DNA of 64,000 bases. Source: GCA-002050365 sp964237235 (GTDB taxonomy: Bacteria > Acidobacteriota > Blastocatellia > Pyrinomonadales > Pyrinomonadaceae). The stretch lies in assembly GCA_964237235.1 (NCBI GenBank), contig CAXSGY010000002.1:310001-374000 (forward strand), given 5' to 3'. Both the position numbers and the translations under genes were made by a program. The notes beneath the pieces are model-generated. The model was not told where the DNA came from, made no database searches, and saw only the letters and a list, made by a program, of their open reading frames with translations. Positions 31,860-41,002 of this stretch are shown here, one piece after another; position 1 is the stretch's first letter, and every line of letters starts with the position of its first letter.

Positions 31860-33428
31860 ATGATTCTTTCAACTTTTCTGTTCATCTTTTTTCTTTTCCA
31901 AACGCCGAACGTGATGGAATCGCCGACGGCGACACCGACACCAACGCCGACGGCTTCGCCTTCGCCGGTTACGCCGATCACGGTTCGCGTCGGCGACGCG
32001 CCGAAAGAACCGCCGCGCCTTGCGCTCGACGAACCGGATTCGGTAATGAAGCGTTCGATTCGCGTCAACGGCAAACAATTAAATTACACGACGAAAACCG
32101 GCTATATGCCGATTCGCAACGCGCAGACGGGCGAAGTCGAAGCGAAGATTTTTTATATGGCTTACACTTTGGATAATCCGCCGGCGAATCGCCCATTGAT
32201 GTTTTCGTTCAACGGCGGTCCCGGCTCGGCGAGCGTTTGGCTGCATCTGGGCGCGCTTGGACCGAAGCGCGTAAAAATGCTCGACAACGGATTTTTGCCG
32301 CCGCCGCCGTATGAAACCGAAACGAACGAAGCGACGTGGCTCGCCGACACGGATTTGGTTTTTGTAGATACCATCGGCACGGGTTACAGCCGCGCCTTGA
32401 AACCGGAATTTAATCAGAAATTTTTCGATGTCAACGGCGATATTCAATCAACCGGCGAATTTATCAGAATGTATCTGGGACGCGAAAACCGTTGGACTTC
32501 GCCGCTTTTTCTGGTCGGCGAAAGCTACGGCACGACGCGCGTTTCGGGTTTGTCGAATTGGCTTTTCGATCACGGCATCGGTTTGAACGGCGTTCTGATG
32601 ATTTCGACCGTGATGAATTTTCAAACGATTCGTTTCGCCGACAACAACGACGCGCCGCTCGTTTTGATTCTGCCGTCTTACGCGACGACCGCGTGGTATC
32701 ACAAAAAATTGTCCGCGCCGATGCAGGCAAAATCGGTCAAACAAGTCGCCGACGAAGCCGAACAGTTTGCGATGAACGAATACGCGCCCGCGATGATGCG
32801 AATTGACCGGCTTTCCGCGACTGAAAAACAAACGCTGCTTGATAAATTCAGCCAATACACCGGCTTGTCGAAAGACTTTATCGAACAAAGCAATTTCCGC
32901 GTCGAACTCGGCGCGTTTATGAAGGAGCTTTTACGCGACCAACGCCGCACGGTCGGCAGATTAGACAGCCGCTTTCAAGGCATAGACCGCAGTGCGGCGG
33001 GCGGCGAAGCGGACGACGACCCGAGTATAAACGCGATTCGTCCACCGTTCACCGCCGCTTTTAATGATTACGTGCGGAGAGATTTAAACTTCAAATCCGA
33101 CCTCGAATATTATCTGCTCGGCGGCGGAGTCGGGCGTTGGAATTGGAACGTCGAAAACGGTTACGCCGATACTTCGATGCGTTTGAAGGACGCGATGCAG
33201 AAAAATCCGTATATGAAAATCTTCATCGGGCAAGGCTATTACGATATGGCAACGCCGTTTTTCGCTGCCGAATACACGGTGTCGGCGATGAATCTCGATC
33301 CGACTCTGCGAAAAAACATTTCGTTCGCCTACTACGAAGCCGGGCATATGATGTATATCGAAAAAACGTCTTTGAAAAAACTGCACGACGACGCGGCGGC
33401 GTTTATTCAGAGCGCAACGCGAAAATAA
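31860..33428 (+). CDS. S10-type serine carboxypeptidase-like protein, secreted
   Basis: A 522-residue exported protein with a Pro/Thr-rich stretch just after its short signal (residues 20-40, SPTATPTPTPTASPSP). The alpha/beta-hydrolase core has the S10 features FNGGPGSASVWLHLGALGPK and the nucleophile elbow GESYGTTR. A late Asp region (GQGYYDMATP) and a His segment (EAGHMMYIE) complete a plausible Ser-Asp-His triad. It would remove C-terminal residues from peptides outside the cell. It may share a transcript with the amidohydrolase genes. Confidence 0.88.
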   Translation: MILSTFLFIFFLFQTPNVMESPTATPTPTPTASPSPVTPITVRVGDAPKEPPRLALDEPDSVMKRSIRVNGKQLNYTTKTGYMPIRNAQTGEVEAKIFYMAYTLDNPPANRPLMFSFNGGPGSASVWLHLGALGPKRVKMLDNGFLPPPPYETETNEATWLADTDLVFVDTIGTGYSRALKPEFNQKFFDVNGDIQSTGEFIRMYLGRENRWTSPLFLVGESYGTTRVSGLSNWLFDHGIGLNGVLMISTVMNFQTIRFADNNDAPLVLILPSYATTAWYHKKLSAPMQAKSVKQVADEAEQFAMNEYAPAMMRIDRLSATEKQTLLDKFSQYTGLSKDFIEQSNFRVELGAFMKELLRDQRRTVGRLDSRFQGIDRSAAGGEADDDPSINAIRPPFTAAFNDYVRRDLNFKSDLEYYLLGGGVGRWNWNVENGYADTSMRLKDAMQKNPYMKIFIGQGYYDMATPFFAAEYTVSAMNLDPTLRKNISFAYYEAGHMMYIEKTSLKKLHDDAAAFIQSATRK

Positions 33429-33430
33429 AT

Positions 33431-33904
33431 ATGAGATTAAATATGAAAATTAAAACGCTTTTCTTGTTGTCGTTCGGTTTGTATTTTTGGTGCGCCGCGT
33501 CATTTTCGGTTCAGGCGCAGACCGCGCCGTCGTTCAAGATTTCGGCGATTAAAATCGTGCCGTTTGAAGAATTGACTGGCGAATTCGGTGAAGAAATCAC
33601 CACCAAAAACACGCGCGAATTCTTCAACGAAGTTTCGACCGGATTGCTGATTACCGTCGTCGTTTCCGGTCAAACGGACACGAGCGCGAACAATCGCCGC
33701 ATCGAAACAACCGTTACGGCGGGCAGCAAAATTCTCGCCAAAAAATCAACCGTGGTGTTCGGTGTCGGCGCGGGCGGAAAATATTTCGTTCCGCTCTACG
33801 TTGACGCGGGTTTGTGCCAGCCGGTCACGATCACGGCGAAAATCATCGGACAGAAAAACGCCTCGACGATGACGCGAAAACTTTCATTCGTCTGCGGCGA
33901 ATAA
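33431..33904 (+). CDS. Secreted protein of unknown function (157 aa)
   Basis: Signal peptide (residues 1-31, ending FSVQAQ) and a beta-rich domain (FKISAIKIVPFEELTGEFGEE..., ITVVVSGQTDTSANNRRIETTVTA). Two cysteines, in LCQP and FVCGE, may form a disulfide. The frame is open upstream inside the peptidase gene, but the ATG at 33431, two bases after its stop, is the credible start. I recognise no family. Confidence 0.65.
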   Translation: MRLNMKIKTLFLLSFGLYFWCAASFSVQAQTAPSFKISAIKIVPFEELTGEFGEEITTKNTREFFNEVSTGLLITVVVSGQTDTSANNRRIETTVTAGSKILAKKSTVVFGVGAGGKYFVPLYVDAGLCQPVTITAKIIGQKNASTMTRKLSFVCGE

Positions 33905-33982
33905 TGTTTTTAATTGGCGAATTTCAAACGACGAATTCTCAAAAATCATTTTTAATTTTTAGTTTTTAACTTTTAGTTGAAT

Positions 33983-34471
33983 TCAGTGTTTGGTTTTTCC
34001 GCCGATTTGATTTATCGCGTGCGGCAGAACGGGTTTGAGAATTTCAAAACATTCGACGACGGCTTTCGGCGCGCCGGGCAAATTGATAATTAAAGTTTTA
34101 TTGCGAACGCCCGACACGCCGCGCGACAAGACGGCGGTCGGCGTTTTTTTCATCGTCCCGAAACGCAACGCCTCGCTGATGCCCTGCGCTTCGCGTTCGA
34201 TGACGGCGCGCGTCGCTTCGGGCGCGTTGTCGCGGCTCGACAAACCGGTTCCGCCGGTCGTGATGATTAAATTGACATCTTCGCGCTCGCTGACGGCGGA
34301 GAGCGTCTGCCGCAGATTTTCAAAATCGTCGGTGACGATTATCTTTTCGACGATTTCCGCGCCCGCTTCGATGAGCAATCCGGTTAAGGTCACGCCCGAA
34401 ACGTCGGTCGCCTCGGTGCGCGAATCGCTGACCGTCACGACGACGACTTTGATTTGAGTATTTTCTTTCAT
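33983..34471 (-). CDS. MogA/MoaB-family molybdopterin protein
   Basis: A 162-residue molybdenum-cofactor protein: MogA adenylates molybdopterin, MoaB is similar in sequence. Motifs are VVVTVSDSRTE, LIITTGGTGLSSRDNAPEAT (the conserved TGGTG with D/T partners), VLSRGVSGV and LIINLPGAPKAV. The ATG is at 34469-34471. It ends about 80 bases from the secreted 157-aa gene, which converges on it. The stretch 33905-33982 between them holds only heptamer-like TTTTTA repeats. Confidence 0.88.
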   Translation of the reverse strand: MKENTQIKVVVVTVSDSRTEATDVSGVTLTGLLIEAGAEIVEKIIVTDDFENLRQTLSAVSEREDVNLIITTGGTGLSSRDNAPEATRAVIEREAQGISEALRFGTMKKTPTAVLSRGVSGVRNKTLIINLPGAPKAVVECFEILKPVLPHAINQIGGKTKH

Positions 34472-34474
34472 TTT

Positions 34475-35653
34475 TTATTCTTCGATGTCGTATTCGCTTT
34501 GAATTTTTCGCTTACCGATAACGACAATCGCGTTTTTATTTTTCCGGCGCAGAGCTTCGACTTTTTTTGCTTTCTCCTTCGTCACCTTCGTCCCGGCATC
34601 AACGATCACTTTATTCAATACAACGTTTTTTTCAATCGAAGCGTTCGGCAAAATTATCGAATCGGCAACTTCCGCGCCGCGTTCGACGATTACGCCCGAA
34701 CTTAAAATCGAGCGCGAAACGCTGCCGCCGATTCGGCAGCCGTGCGAAATCAGGCTGTTTTGCACTGCTCCTGATTTTTCAAAATATGCCGGAACGCGCT
34801 GCGAGGCGAGCGTCAGAACGCGCCAATCTTCATCGTCGAAAAACAATTTTCCGCGTTCGTCAAGTAGTCCGATTTGCGTTCGCCAGTAGCTTTTAATGGT
34901 GCCGACATCCTGCCAGTAACCGTTCAGGCGATGCTCGAAAACATTGCCCTCTTTGACCAGACGCGGCAGCAATCTGTCGCCGTAGTCTTTTAATTCTTCG
35001 TTCTCGCGCTTCAAATCCCTGAGCGTTTCGAGCAGCGTTTTCGCGTCGTAAACGAAAATTTCGGTGGCGATTAAATCGCCGGACGGCTTTTCGGGTTTGT
35101 ATTCAAATTTGGTCACGCGCCCGCTTTTCGCCGTCTCGATTACCCCGAACCGGCTCGCCGATTCGCCTTTCGGCAATTTCGTTGAAACCAATGTCAACGC
35201 TGCTTTTTTTTCGAGATGCGTTTCAATCGCGTCGCGGAAATCCAGTTTATAAACGTGATCCGCACTGAGAACGATTAAATTGTCGGGCTTAAATTCCTCA
35301 ATTAAATTAATCTGCCGGTAAATCGCGTCGGCGTTTCCTTCGGCAAACCCGCCCTTGTCGTTCGAGTCTTCGTTCTGCTCGAACGGCGGCAAAACCTGCA
35401 AGCCGCCGTAAGTTCGATCTAAATCCCAGGGTCTGCCGTTCGATAAATGCTCGTTCAACGAATGCAGTTCGTATTGCTCAATCACCCAAACGTCGGAAAT
35501 TCCGCTGTTGACGCAGTTGCTCAAAGCGAAATCAATCAGGCGATACGCGCCGCCGAACGGCATCACCGGCTTGGCGCGCTTCTCGGTCAAAAGCCCGAGC
35601 CTGCCGCCCGCGCCGCCCGCTAAGATAATCGCTAAAATTTTTCCCTTGAACAT
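34475..35653 (-). CDS. glgC: Glucose-1-phosphate adenylyltransferase
   Basis: Makes ADP-glucose for glycogen. The 392-residue protein has the allosteric/catalytic features AIILAGGAGGRLGLLTEKRAKP, FGGAYRLIDFALSNC, SNGRPWDLDRTYGGLQVLPP, VLSADHVYKLD, SRFGVIETAKSG and FVYDAKTLLETLR. The C-terminal half is a left-handed beta-helix with hexapeptide rhythm (SRSILSSGVIVERGAEVADSIILP). The Walker-like GGAGGRL is intact. The stop is 3 bases from the MogA-type start. No glgA, glgB or glgP is near. Confidence 0.93.
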   Translation of the reverse strand: MFKGKILAIILAGGAGGRLGLLTEKRAKPVMPFGGAYRLIDFALSNCVNSGISDVWVIEQYELHSLNEHLSNGRPWDLDRTYGGLQVLPPFEQNEDSNDKGGFAEGNADAIYRQINLIEEFKPDNLIVLSADHVYKLDFRDAIETHLEKKAALTLVSTKLPKGESASRFGVIETAKSGRVTKFEYKPEKPSGDLIATEIFVYDAKTLLETLRDLKRENEELKDYGDRLLPRLVKEGNVFEHRLNGYWQDVGTIKSYWRTQIGLLDERGKLFFDDEDWRVLTLASQRVPAYFEKSGAVQNSLISHGCRIGGSVSRSILSSGVIVERGAEVADSIILPNASIEKNVVLNKVIVDAGTKVTKEKAKKVEALRRKNKNAIVVIGKRKIQSEYDIEE

Positions 35654-35751
35654 AAATTTTTTAATCGCGTCGTAAAATGTTATTAAATCAATGAATATAT
35701 TATCATTCTAACGAACCGGATTTCAGCCTTTGATTTTCGCCTTCATTTTAT

Positions 35752-36891
35752 ATGTTGAAAAAAATCCTAATTTTATCGGCGGCGGTCGGTGCGGGACATC
35801 TTCGCGCGGCGGAAGCGATTGAAAAAGCGTTCAAAGCGCGGCACGCGACGGCGGAAATAAAAAACATAGACGTTTTGAATTATACGAATCCGCTTTTCCG
35901 ACGGCTCTACGGCAAAGCATATCTCGATATGGTCAACCGGATGCCCGAAGTTCTCGGCTGGATGTATGACTCGCTCGACAAGCCCTGGGAAAATGAACGT
36001 CGCCGCCTCGCGCTCGACCGACTAAATACGCAGCCGCTAATTAAATTCTTAAAAGAATACGAGCCGGACATCGCCGTCTGCACGCATTTTCTGCCCGCCG
36101 AAATTATTTCGTGGCTGACGGCGAAGGGGAAAATTTCGTTTCCGCAGGCGATTGTCGTGACCGATTTCGACGCGCACGCGCTCTGGCTGTGTCATTTCTA
36201 CGAACGCTATTTTGTCGCACTCGAGGAAACGAAAATTCATCTCGCCAAAGTCGGCATTCCCGCGAATAAAATTATCGTTTCCGGCATTCCGATAGACCCG
36301 ATTTTCTCCGAACCGAAGGACAAAGTGGCGATGCGCGAAAAACACGGCTTGGCGACGGATAAATTAACGATTCTGGTTTCGGCGGGCGGCTTCGGTGTCG
36401 GCAACATCGAAAATCTTCTCTTCGCTCTGAGCGATTTACAAACGCCTTCGCAGATTCTGGCGATTTGCGGGCGCAACGAAGAAATGAAAACGAAGCTCGA
36501 ACGCGCCGCAAAAGAGAAATTAAACAACGAACGCGTAATTTTTAAGTCAATCGGTTTTACAAAAGAGATGGACGAATTGATGTCGGCTTCAGATTTAATC
36601 GTCGGCAAGCCCGGCGGTTTGACGACGAGCGAAGCGTTGGCGAAAAATTTGATTTTCTGCATCGTCAATCCGATTCCCGGACAGGAAGAACGCAACTCCG
36701 ATCATCTGCTTGAAAAAGGCTGCGCGATCAAATGCAACAATTTGCCTGTTTTAGCTTATAAAATTGATGAGTTGGTAAAGGACGAAAAGCGTTTCGCGCA
36801 AATGAAAATTAATGTTTCAATTTTCGCCCGTCCGAACGCCGCGAGCGAAATTGTGACAGAAATTATTTCCATAGCGGACTCAAGAAACTAA
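35752..36891 (+). CDS. MGDG synthase-like glycosyltransferase (GT28)
   Basis: A 379-residue protein of the processive UDP-sugar:diacylglycerol glycosyltransferase type. It begins LILSAAVGAGHLRAAEAIEKAF, a typical N-domain loop, then has PDIAVCTHFLPAEII and a conserved ICGRNEEMKTKLE loop. The C-domain nucleotide-sugar site is DLIVGKPGGLTTSEALAKNLIF, then NPIPGQEERNSDHLL. Members make mono- or diglucosyl or galactosyl lipids at the inner leaflet. Which sugar is unknown. It diverges from glgC (98 bp). Confidence 0.88.
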   Translation: MLKKILILSAAVGAGHLRAAEAIEKAFKARHATAEIKNIDVLNYTNPLFRRLYGKAYLDMVNRMPEVLGWMYDSLDKPWENERRRLALDRLNTQPLIKFLKEYEPDIAVCTHFLPAEIISWLTAKGKISFPQAIVVTDFDAHALWLCHFYERYFVALEETKIHLAKVGIPANKIIVSGIPIDPIFSEPKDKVAMREKHGLATDKLTILVSAGGFGVGNIENLLFALSDLQTPSQILAICGRNEEMKTKLERAAKEKLNNERVIFKSIGFTKEMDELMSASDLIVGKPGGLTTSEALAKNLIFCIVNPIPGQEERNSDHLLEKGCAIKCNNLPVLAYKIDELVKDEKRFAQMKINVSIFARPNAASEIVTEIISIADSRN

Positions 36892-36893
36892 TA

Positions 36894-37616
36894 ATGAAGA
36901 AACCGAGATTTTTAACTTTGATTTTATGTTTTCTCGTTTACGAATGCAGTATTTCTTTCGTTCACGCGCAAAACAAACCGATCCTGACTGCGGCAAATCA
37001 ATATGCTCTGGCTTTGAAAAAAGTGCAGACTCGGAAATCGAAAAAATCAATCGAGCCTTTGATTGGCAAAGGAAGAGCGGTTGCCGACCATTTTGACGAA
37101 TTGGAATCTTTAAGCGAAGCCGAATATGCTTTGCTCGGAAAGAAAATGCAGGGATTTGTCATTAACCGCGAAGAGGTTCTTTTTATCGAGCCGGAATTCA
37201 AATTTTTCAGCCGATTTTCAAAGACTCACGGAACAAAAACCGACATCGCTTATTTTGCCTTGCTGCACGCAATCAAACCCGACGATGTTTGGACGGCATA
37301 TTTTGAACAGCAGACCGATGTCACGGGCTGCACGAGATACGGTAAAGGAATATTGACTAATTTATACGGAAAGATTTTGCAGTTTAAGCGCGCATATCCG
37401 AAAGCCTACGTCGAGGATATTAAAGAGGAAATGAATAATATCTTAGAAGAATTTACCGGAGGCACCTGCGCGTGCGGCGACCGCCGCGGCGTTCTCAAGG
37501 AATTTCGGCTTTTTATTAAAACTTTTCCAAACGATAAAAATACGCCGGTCATCAAAAAAAGACTGGCAAAAATTGAAAAAGAAAAAGATTTCAGATTCAA
37601 CTGCCAGTCCGGTTAA
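36894..37616 (+). CDS. Secreted protein of unknown function (240 aa)
   Basis: A signal peptide (residues 2-25, ending SFVHAQ) leads to an all-helical domain. Regions such as LALKKVQTRKSKKSIEPLIG and YGKILQFKRAYPKAYVEDI are TPR-like. A Cys pair GTCACGDRRG lies late. It starts 2 bases after the glycosyltransferase stop, so the two are likely one transcript. No family is recognised. Confidence 0.65.
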   Translation: MKKPRFLTLILCFLVYECSISFVHAQNKPILTAANQYALALKKVQTRKSKKSIEPLIGKGRAVADHFDELESLSEAEYALLGKKMQGFVINREEVLFIEPEFKFFSRFSKTHGTKTDIAYFALLHAIKPDDVWTAYFEQQTDVTGCTRYGKGILTNLYGKILQFKRAYPKAYVEDIKEEMNNILEEFTGGTCACGDRRGVLKEFRLFIKTFPNDKNTPVIKKRLAKIEKEKDFRFNCQSG

Positions 37617-37630
37617 ATTTAATCTAAAAA

Positions 37631-39307
37631 TCACTGCGCCTTCAAAACCCAGCCGTGCGGATCAATTTCAACTTTCGCGTCCGCCGGCAGCACGATGCTG
37701 CCCTTGCCGTTGTTCATTTCGACGCGCTCGGTTTTATCGCCGATTTTCACTTCGATTGGCATCGAAAACGGCAGATTGTTCGGCGTTTCCCAATGCAGAT
37801 TTAATTGATTCGCGCTCGTTTCCGCAACGAGTTTCGGCAGCGCGGGCTGGCGCAGATAAACTTCAAAAAACCAGTCTAATTTTTTGCCCGATTCACGTTC
37901 CGCCGTCCGCATAAAATCGTCGGTCGTCTCGAAATGAAACTGTCTGCCGTCGGTTACCCGTTCCATCTTCGGGTCGGGATACGTCGTTCTTCTCAACGCT
38001 TTGAAAAATGCTTCGTCGCCGATGTAAAAACGCAGCGTATTCAAAATCAACGCGCCCTTGCCGTAGATGTCGCCGTCGCTGTTTTTATAATCGGGCGGCA
38101 GCATATAAATCTGCGTCGTCGTCTGCGCTTCGCGCGGCGCGACCGGCTTGATGTTGTGTTGTCCGCGATAACGCTTTTTCATCGCCGCGAAATACGCTTC
38201 CTTGCCGTTTATCTTTTCGCCGTAGAGCGTGTCCATAAACGATTCGAAGCCTTCGTGAATCCAGAAATCGTTCCAGTCGGGCGCGGTCACCAGATTCGCC
38301 CACCATTCGTGTCCGAATTCGTGAAACAGCAGCCAATCGTCGCCGTTGGCATCGAATTTAAATCCGTTGCCGTAAGCCGTAATCGTTTGATGTTCCATTC
38401 CCAAATGAGGCGTTTCGGCGATGCCGATTTTGTCGGCGCGAAACGGATACGGACCCAAATAGCTTTCAAAAAACGCCGTGTATTTTTTCGCCAGATCAAC
38501 CAGCGATTGCCCTTTCGCTTCGTCTTCGGGCAAAACGTAAAACTCAATCGGAATAGATTCGCCGGTGATTGATTTGACCGAATCTTTAATCACTTTATAC
38601 GGCGCGATGTTCAGCGCGATGCAGTAATTGGAAATGGGCTGCGACACTTCCCAGTTAAAAGTTTTCGTGCCGTCCTTATTGTCGTCAACCGACTTTAATT
38701 TGCCGTTCGACGCGGCGACGAGCGTTGCCGGAACGGTAAAATGCAGCGAAGAGGTTTCCGCCTTGTCCGACGGATGATCTTTGACCGGAAACCACAAATC
38801 CGCGCCGTCGTTCTGCACGGCGGTCGCCACCCACGGCGAGCCGTCCGCCGTCTTCGACCAGACAAAACCGCCGACCCACGGCGGACGCGGCGCAACCTTT
38901 GGCTTGCCGCTATAGACAACGCGCACGCTCACCGTCTCGCCTGCTTTTTCCGTGCGCGGAAACTGAATCCAAATTTTTCCTTCCCGGCGTTCAAACTTCA
39001 AATCCGTTTCCTTTTTCCCGTCAACGAGCGTCGCCTTTGCCACGGTAAACGGATAATCCAGATCAAGCACGAAATTATCGAGCGGTTTGACGATTCGCGC
39101 CGTCGCCGTCAAAGTGCCGCTGATCGCCTGATTCGGAATATCAATTTTGACCGCCAGATCATAATGTCTCACGTCATAAGCCGCCTGCTCCGGCATCAAA
39201 ACGCCGCCCGAATCGGTCGGACGCACGCCCAATTCCCGCTGCGCGAACGCCGCCCCCGCGAACAAAACCAAACCGCACAAAAATCCGCCGCATAATTTTT
39301 TGAACAT
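37631..39307 (-). CDS. Secreted M1-like metallopeptidase
   Basis: A 558-residue exported gluzincin with a signal peptide (residues 1-22, ending AAFAQ). An N-terminal beta-sandwich (RHYDLAVKIDIPNQAISGTLTATARI) precedes a catalytic domain with LLFHEFGHEWW, the HExxH motif. The distal Glu is in IHEGFESF and the exopeptidase-like motif is GMEHQTITAYG (cf. GAMEN). The C-terminus is an M1-like helical and beta region (HFETTDDFMRTAERESGKKLDWFFEVYLRQPALP). It should trim peptides outside the cell. The ATG is at 39305-39307. Confidence 0.9.
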   Translation of the reverse strand: MFKKLCGGFLCGLVLFAGAAFAQRELGVRPTDSGGVLMPEQAAYDVRHYDLAVKIDIPNQAISGTLTATARIVKPLDNFVLDLDYPFTVAKATLVDGKKETDLKFERREGKIWIQFPRTEKAGETVSVRVVYSGKPKVAPRPPWVGGFVWSKTADGSPWVATAVQNDGADLWFPVKDHPSDKAETSSLHFTVPATLVAASNGKLKSVDDNKDGTKTFNWEVSQPISNYCIALNIAPYKVIKDSVKSITGESIPIEFYVLPEDEAKGQSLVDLAKKYTAFFESYLGPYPFRADKIGIAETPHLGMEHQTITAYGNGFKFDANGDDWLLFHEFGHEWWANLVTAPDWNDFWIHEGFESFMDTLYGEKINGKEAYFAAMKKRYRGQHNIKPVAPREAQTTTQIYMLPPDYKNSDGDIYGKGALILNTLRFYIGDEAFFKALRRTTYPDPKMERVTDGRQFHFETTDDFMRTAERESGKKLDWFFEVYLRQPALPKLVAETSANQLNLHWETPNNLPFSMPIEVKIGDKTERVEMNNGKGSIVLPADAKVEIDPHGWVLKAQ

Positions 39308-39454
39308 AGAAGTTTTTCCCTTTTGGATATATTTTCGTTCATCTGCCCGCGTATTTCAAATAGTTTCGACGGTCAACCGCTCATAAATTTCTGCGGACGC
39401 TTTAATTTATCCGCTCTTTTTATTACCATTTTCAAATCAACTGACTCAATTTGT

Positions 39455-39460
39455 TATAAT
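39455..39460 (+). promoter_or_regulatory. TATAAT box of the relic methylase locus
   Basis: A perfect -10 (TATAAT) ends 10 bases before the ATG of the truncated methylase ORF, so any transcript would be nearly leaderless. The -35 is weak (TTCAAA, 18-nt spacer). Confidence 0.4.
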
Positions 39461-39470
39461 TTTGGGAAAA

Positions 39471-39647
39471 ATGCTTGAATCCACCGATCTACTAAACATC
39501 AAACAGGCGAGCCAATGGGCAACCGCGCACATCGGCAGAACGGTAGAGCGTCGCCAATGTCTTAAACAAGTGCAAGAATTTCTCGTCGAGGATTACTTTT
39601 TTCTTGTCGCCAATGGCAAATACAATCTTTACGCTCATCTCAATTAA
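39471..39647 (+). pseudogene. Truncated DNA-methylase N-terminus (HTH domain) fused to unrelated codons
   Basis: Residues 1-25 (MLESTDLLNIKQASQWATAH plus IGRTV) match the helix-turn-helix head found at the N-terminus of many R-M DNA methyltransferases. After GRTV the expected continuation (NISYLIQYGRI-type) is replaced by an unrelated 33-residue tail (ERRQCLKQVQEF...). I read this as the left stump of an older methylase gene, cut by the AT-rich R-M insertion near 39545. A complete 58-aa small protein is the alternative. Confidence 0.45.
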
Positions 39648-39651
39648 GATT

Positions 39652-39843
39652 ATGGAACAACTAAACAGAGACGATTTGATTTATTGGATTGATAAAAATT
39701 TCGTGCAAAACACCGCACAGGAAAGAATCGGCAGAAGTTTGAACGACGAAGAAATTTCACAACTAACAAAAATGGTTGAAAACGGTTTGTGGGAAGCCAT
39801 AGATATTTCCGTGAAAACTGCGATTGATGAGGTAAGTCAGTAA
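39652..39843 (+). CDS. Small protein beside the R-M system (63 aa)
   Basis: MEQLNRDDLIYWIDKNFVQN start, then QERIGRSLNDEEISQLTKMVENG and a charged tail. The fold is probably helical. It lies 4 bases after the HTH stump and 142 bases before the methyltransferase gene, and its AT-rich codons match that unit. It may be a small accessory or controller, but no HTH motif is obvious. Function is unknown. Confidence 0.5.
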   Translation: MEQLNRDDLIYWIDKNFVQNTAQERIGRSLNDEEISQLTKMVENGLWEAIDISVKTAIDEVSQ

Positions 39844-39985
39844 ATACGAAGCCGAAATCTGTTGCCGAACTATTTTGGATGACTAATTAATGAAAGTTGT
39901 GGAAGACCTCTGAACCACCATTATTCACCGAAATTTCAGAGTCAGGAAATTATGGTATATTTTCAATTGTAAAATCTTACGCAAT

Positions 39986-41002
39986 ATGTTGAACGGAAAA
40001 AATACAGTCATTTTGGGCAGTAGTTTTCAAATTTTAAGACAGTTTGAAGAGGAATGCGTTGATTTAGTTATCACCTCACCACCATATTTTCAGCAAAGAG
40101 ACTATGGAAATGGAGAGTTTGGAATAGGAAATGAATCGAATGAAAAAGAGTATCTGCAAAATTTGCTTGAAGTCTTCAAAGAATGCATCAGAGTAGTAAA
40201 GAAAACGGGTTCCATCGTCTTTAATCTCGGAGATAAATATATTGGCGGTAATTTGGCACTAATTCCTTATAAATTTGCAATTAAAGCGAATGAAATCGAA
40301 AATGTTTTTCTTATTAATCAGTTAACTTGGGCAAAGCTGAATCCAACACCGCGCCAAGAGAAGCGAAAACTAATTCAAGCTACAGAACCCTTTTTTATTT
40401 TTGCCAAATCCAAAGACTATTATTTTGATTTGGAGAGTTATCTGAGTCATTTAGATGAAATCAACAAAAACGGTAAAAGTAAGCCAACCGAAAATCTTGG
40501 GCGTAAATATTTTGAATTAATCAAAAATTCAAATCTGAGTGAAACTGAAAAAGAGAACGCCGTCTGCGAACTCAAAGCAACAATCGCTTCGATTCATAAT
40601 GATGAGATCGTCGGATTTAGAATGAAAATTAGGGATATTCATAAATTAGCTTACGGCGGACAAGAGGGCGGACGTAACAACCAAATTAAGAATAACGGTT
40701 TTACCATTATAAAAATTTTAGGCAATCGGATGAAAAAGGATATTATTGAAAGCCCTGTCGAAATTACAAAGGACAATCATCATCCGGCTGTTTATCCGTC
40801 ATACATTATTCAAGAATTGATTAAACTTTTAAGCAAGAAAGGCGATACCGTGTTAGATCCTTTTTGCGGAAGCGGCACGACCCCGCTTGCGGCAAAAGTT
40901 CTGGGCAGAGATTTTATCGGTATAGAGATCAATCCAAATTATGTAAAACTTGCCAATAAAAGATTGAAGCAGGCTTCAATTCAGCAAGAAATTTTTATAT
41001 GA
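39986..41002 (+). CDS. Type II DNA methyltransferase, beta class
   Basis: A 338-residue modification enzyme. Motif IV, VITSPPYFQQRDYG, comes first (about residue 29). The SAM motif FxGxG, DPFCGSGTTPLA, comes late (about residue 292). This order defines the beta class. SPPY favours N4-cytosine methylation, although N6-adenine is possible. AT-rich codons (AAA, TTT, GAA) contrast with the flanking chromosome and suggest recent gain. Its stop overlaps the start of the next gene by four bases (ATGA). Confidence 0.9.
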   Translation: MLNGKNTVILGSSFQILRQFEEECVDLVITSPPYFQQRDYGNGEFGIGNESNEKEYLQNLLEVFKECIRVVKKTGSIVFNLGDKYIGGNLALIPYKFAIKANEIENVFLINQLTWAKLNPTPRQEKRKLIQATEPFFIFAKSKDYYFDLESYLSHLDEINKNGKSKPTENLGRKYFELIKNSNLSETEKENAVCELKATIASIHNDEIVGFRMKIRDIHKLAYGGQEGGRNNQIKNNGFTIIKILGNRMKKDIIESPVEITKDNHHPAVYPSYIIQELIKLLSKKGDTVLDPFCGSGTTPLAAKVLGRDFIGIEINPNYVKLANKRLKQASIQQEIFI